Shown in pieces: positions 6,151-9,713 of a stretch of DNA of 9,713 nt. The stretch covers positions 1 through 9,713 of the forward strand of contig JBFYQP010000106.1 of the NCBI GenBank assembly GCA_041302745.1, in the 5' to 3' direction. The translations under genes were made by a program, and so were the position numbers. Each line of letters starts with the position of its first letter. Position 1 is the first letter of the stretch. This stretch comes from JAPLGD01 sp041302745. GTDB taxonomy: Bacteria > Bipolaricaulota > Bipolaricaulia > UBA7950 > UBA9294. A model generated the notes under the pieces. It searched no databases. It saw only the letters and a program-made list of their open reading frames with translations, and was not told where the DNA came from.

Positions 6151-6202
6151 GAGAGCCGCAGCCTGCAGTGCAGGCTCTAGGCTGCGGCTCTCTTCTCTCT
6201 CC
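6151..6202 (+). terminator. long-stem terminator after the PKD lipoprotein gene
   Basis: Bases 6151-6164 pair perfectly with 6179-6192 (14 bp, beginning GAGAGCCGCAGCC). The tail is TCTTCTCTCT-like rather than pure T. The loop region contains a competing palindrome GCCTGCA/TGCAGGC (6161-6175). The stem is strong but the tail is imperfect, so termination may be partial. Its end is only about 20-30 bases before the start of the next gene. Confidence 0.65.
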
Positions 6203-6221
6203 GCAGCGCGGAAAGGCAACC

Positions 6222-7283
6222 TTGCCTGGCATCGAACGCATCGAACTCGCGCCGGGGTATTCCATCTCCCGAGTCATGAAGGGCTCGTGGCAGCTGGCCG
6301 GGGGTCACGGCGACATGGACGTGGCCGGTGCAGTTGCCGACATGCGCCGCTTTGTCGAGGCCGGCATCACGACCTTCGACTGCGCCGACATCTACACCGG
6401 CGTCGAGGAGCTGATCGGCGCCTTCCTGCGCGTCTCGCGCGACGCCGTACGATCGGGCGAAGTCCCTCCCATCCAGGTGCACACGAAGTGCGTCCCCGAT
6501 CTCGATCGGCTCCCGATGCTCTCCCGGCTCGATGTCGAGGCGACCGTCGACCGGTCGCTCCGGCGCTTGGGGGTCGAGCAGCTCGACCTCGTCCAGCTCC
6601 ACTGGTGGGACTACTCCATCCCCGGGTACGTCGACGCCGCCCAATGGCTCCACGATCTCGAGAAGCGAGGCAAGGTCCGCCACCTCGGCGTGACGAACTT
6701 CGACGTCCCGCATCTCGAGGAGATCCTCGACGCGGGAATCCCTGTCTTGTCAAACCAGGTCCAGTACTCGCTGCTCGACCGACGCCCCGAGCCGGAGATG
6801 GCGAGCTTCTGTCGAACCCACGGGATCTCTCTTCTGTGCTACGGAACGGTCGCCGGCGGGCTCCTGTCGGACCGCTACCTGGGCGCCGCGGAGCCGTCTC
6901 CGCCCTACGAGAATCGCTCTCTCACGAAGTACAAGCTCATCGTCGACGAGTTCGGGGATTGGCGGCTGTTCCAATCGCTGCTCGAGACCGTGCGCGCGAT
7001 CGCCGACCGCCACGGGGTGAGCCTCTCGGCGGTGGCATCGCGCTACGTCCTGGAAAAGCCGGCGGTCGCCGCCGTGATCGTCGGCGCGCGCAACGATCGT
7101 CACGTGTCGGACATCGCGGGGCTGTGCTCGTTCCGCTTCGACGCAGCGGACTTCGCGGCGCTCGGCGACGTCCTGCGCCGCGCCCGCGGCCCGAAGGGTC
7201 CTGTCTACGGCCTCGAGCGGATCCGCGACGGCGCGCACGGAGCGATCATGCGCTACAACCTTCAGAAGGAGACGCCGACGTAG
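6222..7283 (+). CDS. aldo/keto reductase family oxidoreductase
   Basis: From TTG 6222 the protein is 353 residues, close to the usual length of AKR enzymes, which reduce carbonyls with NAD(P)H. The catalytic tetrad is complete: D53 and Y58 in FDCADIYTG, K89 in VHTKCVP and H127 in VQLHWWD. The later SNQVQYSLLDRR, the LLCYGTVAGGLLS strand and GARNDRHV (cofactor-phosphate loop) complete the (beta/alpha)8 barrel. The cytoplasmic substrate is not predictable. TTG 6222 is preceded by GGAAAGG (6210-6216). The frame is open to a GTG at 6168, but that lies inside the terminator stem and is unlikely to be used. No promoter is obvious between that stem and the start, so expression may depend on read-through or on a promoter within the stem region. 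The C-terminus (RGPKGPVYGLERIRDG) is an ordinary extension. Confidence 0.9.
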   Translation: MPGIERIELAPGYSISRVMKGSWQLAGGHGDMDVAGAVADMRRFVEAGITTFDCADIYTGVEELIGAFLRVSRDAVRSGEVPPIQVHTKCVPDLDRLPMLSRLDVEATVDRSLRRLGVEQLDLVQLHWWDYSIPGYVDAAQWLHDLEKRGKVRHLGVTNFDVPHLEEILDAGIPVLSNQVQYSLLDRRPEPEMASFCRTHGISLLCYGTVAGGLLSDRYLGAAEPSPPYENRSLTKYKLIVDEFGDWRLFQSLLETVRAIADRHGVSLSAVASRYVLEKPAVAAVIVGARNDRHVSDIAGLCSFRFDAADFAALGDVLRRARGPKGPVYGLERIRDGAHGAIMRYNLQKETPT

Positions 7284-7309
7284 TCCTTCGGTGCACGGCG
7301 TCGCCGGAG

Positions 7310-7337
7310 TTGAGATTCCTGGGCTGCGCGGTATACT
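7310..7337 (+). promoter_or_regulatory. sigma70-like promoter of the cold shock gene
   Basis: TTGAGA (7310-7315), a 16-base spacer and TATACT (7332-7337) make the best-matched -35/-10 pair in the window. The start point would be near 7344, giving a leader of about 105 bases before ATG 7449, which suits a cold-shock gene. Confidence 0.62.
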
Positions 7338-7343
7338 GAAGTG

Positions 7344-7448
7344 CGTTGTTGGTAGTTTGCAGTCGCTTTCTTGGAGTTCAGTCCTTCTGCAACCCACGGA
7401 GAACGTCCTGCTTCACTAAAGCTCCCAGCATCGAGGAAGGTGTTTAGT
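7344..7448 (+). promoter_or_regulatory. long 5' leader of the cold shock gene, possible thermosensor
   Basis: The leader can form TTGCAG (7357-7362) / CTGCAA (7387-7392). A competing pairing joins CCTTC (7383-7387) to GAAGG (7436-7440) inside the ribosome binding site GAGGAAGG (7433-7440). The two pairings share base 7387, so only one can form. Long, refolding leaders are a known feature of enterobacterial cspA mRNAs. Here it is an inference from short complementary stretches only. Confidence 0.3.
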
Positions 7449-7661
7449 ATGTCCGATCGCGAAACGGGTACCGTCAAGTGGTTCAACGACGCGAAGGGGT
7501 TTGGCTTCATCTCGCGAGAGCAGGGTGAAGACGTCTTCGTGCATTTCAGTTCGATCCGCGGCGCCGGCTTCAAGTCGTTGGCGGAGGGTCAGAAGGTCGA
7601 GTTCACGTTGGGTCAGGGACAGAGAGGTCCGCAGGCCGTCGACGTGACGCCCGTTCTCTAG
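7449..7661 (+). CDS. cold shock protein, CspA family
   Basis: This 70-residue, single-domain OB-fold protein has the expected CspA length. It carries TGTVKWFN (residues 6-13), RNP1 K16-GFGFI21 and RNP2 V29-FVHF33, the aromatic and basic surface that binds single-stranded RNA and DNA. Such proteins melt RNA secondary structure and often aid translation at low temperature, but some copies are constitutive. ATG 7449 follows GAGGAAGG (7433-7440). The gene is a single transcription unit with its own promoter and a strong terminator directly after it. The basic/Gln segment GQGQRGPQAVDV is normal for the family's last strand. It differs from CspA of Escherichia coli in having an acidic start (SDRET). 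Confidence 0.97.
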   Translation: MSDRETGTVKWFNDAKGFGFISREQGEDVFVHFSSIRGAGFKSLAEGQKVEFTLGQGQRGPQAVDVTPVL

Positions 7662-7687
7662 GAACGAGCCGTACGCAAGGCTTCCAC

Positions 7688-7719
7688 GCGGCGCACTTCG
7701 GTGCGCCGCTTTTACTTTC
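7688..7719 (+). terminator. rho-independent terminator of the cold shock gene
   Basis: GCGGCGCAC (7688-7696) pairs perfectly with GTGCGCCGC (7701-7709) across a stable TTCG tetraloop, followed by TTTTACTTT (7710-7718). This is the clearest terminator in the window, and its end is about 40 bases before the next promoter. Confidence 0.92.
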
Positions 7720-7758
7720 GTACGCCGAACGCGCTGCGTCGGTCACGCCAACGTCCTG

Positions 7759-7764
7759 TATGAT
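7759..7764 (+). promoter_or_regulatory. -10 element (TATGAT) for the beta-CASP nuclease gene
   Basis: TATGAT lies after the terminator of the cold shock gene and about 75 bases before the ribosome binding site at 7839-7844. A -35 box is not evident. The position after a strong terminator makes a promoter here necessary. Confidence 0.42.
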
Positions 7765-7849
7765 GCGGCGTTGCGCTAGGCGGCGACTTCGAGCCGGGTG
7801 CCTCTGAAGAGCGCTCGAGGTCAGCCACGCTCACCCACAGGAGGAACCG

Positions 7850-9226
7850 ATGAAGATCACGTTCTGCGGCGCGGCGGGAACGGTCACGGGTTCGTGCCAC
7901 CTCGTGGAGACGAACGGGCTTCGCGTCCTACTCGACTGCGGGCTGTTCCAGGGGAGCCGCGAGGTCGACGACCGCAATCGCAGTCCGTTTCCGTTCGACC
8001 CTGCCGAGCTCGACTTTGTCCTCCTCTCGCACGCCCATCTCGATCATGCCGGCCTGCTCCCCCGTCTCGTGCACGACGGGTTCGCCGGCCGCATCCTGTG
8101 CACGCCCCCCACGGCCGACATCGCCAAGCTCATGCTTGCCGACTCGGCCCACCTCCAGGTTGAGGAAGCCGCCTACCGCGCCCGCAAAGCGAAGCGCCGC
8201 GGCGAGGCCGGAATCCCGCCCCTCTACGACATGGACGACGTCCTCCGCTGCGTCGACCGGTTCCGCCCGGTCGGCGGATACGACGTTTCCACAGACCTCG
8301 AGAAAGGGATATCGTGCGTCTTCCACGACGCCGGCCACATCCTCGGCTCGGCGTGCATTGAGCTTCGCACGTCGAACGGACGGCTCTTGTTCAGCGGCGA
8401 TCTCGGCAACCGCCACCAGCCGATCGTCCGGGATCCCAGCACGCCGCCGCGCGTCGACGTGGTCCTCGTCGAGTCGACGTACGGCGATCGCCTTCACCGA
8501 TCGATCGCGGACTCCGTCGCGGAGCTTCGCAGCGCGATCCATGAGGTCATCCCCGGCGGCGGGAACGTCCTTGTCCCGTCGTTCGCCCTGGAGCGGGCAC
8601 AGGAAGTCCTGTACGAGCTCTTCCTCCTGTGGACTCGCGGCGATCTCCCGCAATGCCGAATCTACCTCGACAGCCCGCTCGCAACGTCGACGACCCGCGT
8701 GTTCGCGCGGTTTTCCGACTACTTCGACGACGAGGGCAAGAAGGTGTTCTCCAAGCGGCCGAACCCCTTCGAGTTCCCGCTCCTTCACTACACCCAGACG
8801 ACCGACGAGTCGAGGCAGATCAACGCCCAACCGGGCGGCAACGTGATTATCGCCGGAAGCGGCATGTGCAACGGCGGAAGAATCTTGCACCACTTGCGCC
8901 ACAACCTCTGGAACGCCTCCGCCGGAGTCGTGTTCGTCGGATACCAGGCCGCAGGAACCCTCGGTCGACGGATCGTCGAGGGCGCAAGAAACGTGAACCT
9001 CTTCGGAGAGGAGATCGCCGTCCGCGCCAAGGTATGGACGGTCAACGGCTTCTCGTCGCACGCCGATCAGCCGATCCTGATGGACTGGATCGGCAAGGCC
9101 ATGCCTCGCGACCTGTTCCTCGTCCATGGGGAGTCGAAGGCTCAGGCTGCCCTCCAAAGCAAGATCCAATCGGAGCTTGGGATTGTTCCGCGCATCCCCG
9201 CGTGGAGGGAGACGGCGACGGTCTGA
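7850..9226 (+). CDS. metallo-beta-lactamase / beta-CASP family RNA-processing nuclease
   Basis: This 458-residue protein matches the length of bacterial and archaeal single-chain beta-CASP nucleases such as Thermus TTHA0252, related to eukaryotic CPSF-73. Zinc ligands are H61-x-H63-x-D65-H66, H163 (in HDAGHILGSA) and D184 (in FSGDLG). The beta-CASP motifs are A = E208 (VESTYGDR), B = H404 (FSSHADQ) and C = H426 (LVHGE). The 22-residue B-C spacing equals that of CPSF-73. The conserved GSGMCNGGRILHH (from residue 336) is also present. The expected activity is zinc-dependent endo- and possibly 5' exonuclease cleavage of RNA in the cytoplasm. No KH domain is attached, unlike archaeal CPSF1 proteins. 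ATG 7850 follows AGGAGG (7839-7844). The gene sits behind a cold shock gene, a theme in RNA metabolism, but the two are separated by a terminator. Target RNAs are unknown. Confidence 0.93.
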   Translation: MKITFCGAAGTVTGSCHLVETNGLRVLLDCGLFQGSREVDDRNRSPFPFDPAELDFVLLSHAHLDHAGLLPRLVHDGFAGRILCTPPTADIAKLMLADSAHLQVEEAAYRARKAKRRGEAGIPPLYDMDDVLRCVDRFRPVGGYDVSTDLEKGISCVFHDAGHILGSACIELRTSNGRLLFSGDLGNRHQPIVRDPSTPPRVDVVLVESTYGDRLHRSIADSVAELRSAIHEVIPGGGNVLVPSFALERAQEVLYELFLLWTRGDLPQCRIYLDSPLATSTTRVFARFSDYFDDEGKKVFSKRPNPFEFPLLHYTQTTDESRQINAQPGGNVIIAGSGMCNGGRILHHLRHNLWNASAGVVFVGYQAAGTLGRRIVEGARNVNLFGEEIAVRAKVWTVNGFSSHADQPILMDWIGKAMPRDLFLVHGESKAQAALQSKIQSELGIVPRIPAWRETATV

Positions 9227-9293
9227 CCGTCCGCCCCGGCGGCCTCGGAGCTTGGAGACGCTTCCGAGACGCTGGCGCTCCAGAATCGGCGCG

Positions 9294-9383
9294 GTGGAGT
9301 GATGCTGCGGCCGAGACTTCGCCTCTGACCGTCCCGATGAGGTTGTTAGCTCGCGCCGCAGCGTTCTCCACTCTATCACTTTT
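9294..9383 (+). other. nested hairpin region after the nuclease gene, possible terminator or small RNA
   Basis: Outer GTGGAG (9294-9299) can pair with CTCCAC (9366-9371). A middle GCTGCGGC (9304-9311) pairs with GCCGCAGC (9355-9362). An inner CCTC (9322-9325) pairs with GAGG (9339-9342). Alternatively AGTGAT (9298-9303) pairs with ATCACT (9375-9380), which runs into a short T-run (9380-9383). An additional small hairpin (9244-9249 with 9263-9268, CTCGGA/TCCGAG) lies upstream. The stack may end the nuclease transcript, but the T-run is short, so an RNA or recombination remnant is also possible. Confidence 0.33.
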
Positions 9384-9423
9384 CGCTAGTTCTTGGAAGC
9401 CTGCGGAGTCCAATTCGAAGAGG

Positions 9424-9429
9424 TATGAT
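9424..9429 (+). promoter_or_regulatory. -10 element (TATGAT) for the MATE exporter gene
   Basis: TATGAT lies about 58 bases before ATG 9487. A TTGGAA at 9393-9398 is 25 bases upstream, too far for a normal -35. The same hexamer precedes the nuclease gene at 7759. Confidence 0.35.
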
Positions 9430-9486
9430 CCGCCGTCTTCCACGGGTCGTCCGTTTCCTGCGGTTCGCTACAAGGAGCAGCAAGCC

Positions 9487-9713
9487 ATGAGTCTGTTCAA
9501 GGCTCCGAGCCGAGATGAGATCCTGACCGCGCACCCGATCCGCATGATGGTGCGGATCGGCGCTCCCGCCGTCGTTTCGTCCGTGCTCTTCTCGCTCTAC
9601 AACCTCACGGATGCGTACTGGATCGGCCACCTCCAGGGCGCGAGCGCCATCAGCGCCATGGCGGGCATCCAGAGCTCCTGGCCGTTCGTCTGGTTCACGA
9701 TCTCCCTGATCGC
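9487..9713 (+). CDS. MATE-family multidrug/drug-cation antiporter, N-terminal part (3' truncated by window edge)
   Basis: ATG 9487 follows AAGGAG (9472-9477), and the frame is open to the right edge for 75 codons plus two bases. The start MSLFKAPSRDEILTAHPIRM is a short cytoplasmic tail. A first membrane helix follows (about residues 21-37), then LTDAYWIGHLQGASAIS and a second helix (WPFVWFTISLIA). The motif V(D/T)xxWIGHLG with the preceding YNLTDAY matches the first helix pair of MATE transporters. These use a Na+ or H+ gradient to expel cationic drugs or metabolites through the inner membrane. The bulk of the protein (about 370-400 residues) is off the window, so substrate and intactness cannot be judged. 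Confidence 0.85.
   Translation, partial: MSLFKAPSRDEILTAHPIRMMVRIGAPAVVSSVLFSLYNLTDAYWIGHLQGASAISAMAGIQSSWPFVWFTISLI

Noticed and set aside
7271..7302. Hairpin GACGCCG/CGGCGTC overlapping the aldo/keto reductase stop codon
   Set aside because: The 7-bp stem has an 18-base loop and no T-run, so it is not supportable as a terminator. GC-rich DNA yields such pairs by chance.
7928..9379. Minus-strand frame of 483 residues opposite the beta-CASP nuclease
   Set aside because: It is antisense to a gene with all catalytic motifs intact. It is Arg/Glu/Val-rich without any recognisable domain, typical of GC-rich shadow frames.
1..9713. CRISPR array, tRNA, rRNA, transposase, integrase, phage genes or attachment sites
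   Set aside because: None was seen on either strand. The only tandem repeats are coding repeats within the lipoprotein, not spaced palindromic repeats.

Overview
The window is about 9.7 kb of GC-rich (roughly 60-65 % by eye), gene-dense bacterial DNA in which every supported gene lies on the + strand. Bacterial traits are the strong AGGAGG-type ribosome binding sites, sigma70-like -10 hexamers, rho-independent terminators, lipobox signal peptides and a CspA-type cold shock protein. The phylum cannot be fixed from the sequence. A GC-rich, lipoprotein-rich lineage with PKD-domain lipoproteins (for example an uncultured candidate phylum such as Bipolaricaulota) is only a guess.

Layout: (1) 1-344, 3' end of an alpha/beta-hydrolase esterase, cut by the left edge. 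(2) 451-999, GNAT acetyltransferase of the RimJ/RimL type. (3) 1131-3008, membrane-anchored DUF885 putative zinc hydrolase. (4) 3009-3341, a gap that carries a promoter and a structured leader. (5) 3342-3887, a lipoprotein that is nothing but a Thr/Ala/Pro repeat after its lipobox. (6) 3975-4634, a second lipoprotein with a similar start and linker but a folded C-terminal domain. (7) 4700-5425, HAD phosphatase/phosphomutase-like hydrolase. (8) 5467-6120, PKD-domain lipoprotein, followed by a strong hairpin terminator. (9) 6222-7283, aldo/keto reductase. (10) 7449-7661, cold shock protein with its own promoter, long leader and a textbook terminator. (11) 7850-9226, metallo-beta-lactamase/beta-CASP RNA-processing nuclease. 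(12) 9487 to the right edge, N-terminus of a MATE-family multidrug exporter.

The genes do not form one pathway. Most have their own -10 element and ribosome binding site, which suggests a run of small co-directional transcription units rather than one operon. Two themes stand out. One is the cell envelope: three lipoproteins, a membrane-anchored putative hydrolase and an exporter. The other is RNA metabolism: the cold shock protein followed by the beta-CASP nuclease. I found no CRISPR array, transposon, integrase, tRNA or rRNA. The least ordinary stretch is 3342-4634, with a 160-nt segment free of T on the coding strand, a graded in-frame repeat, and a paired domainless/domain-bearing lipoprotein arrangement. 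I do not see convincing evidence for a new multi-gene system.
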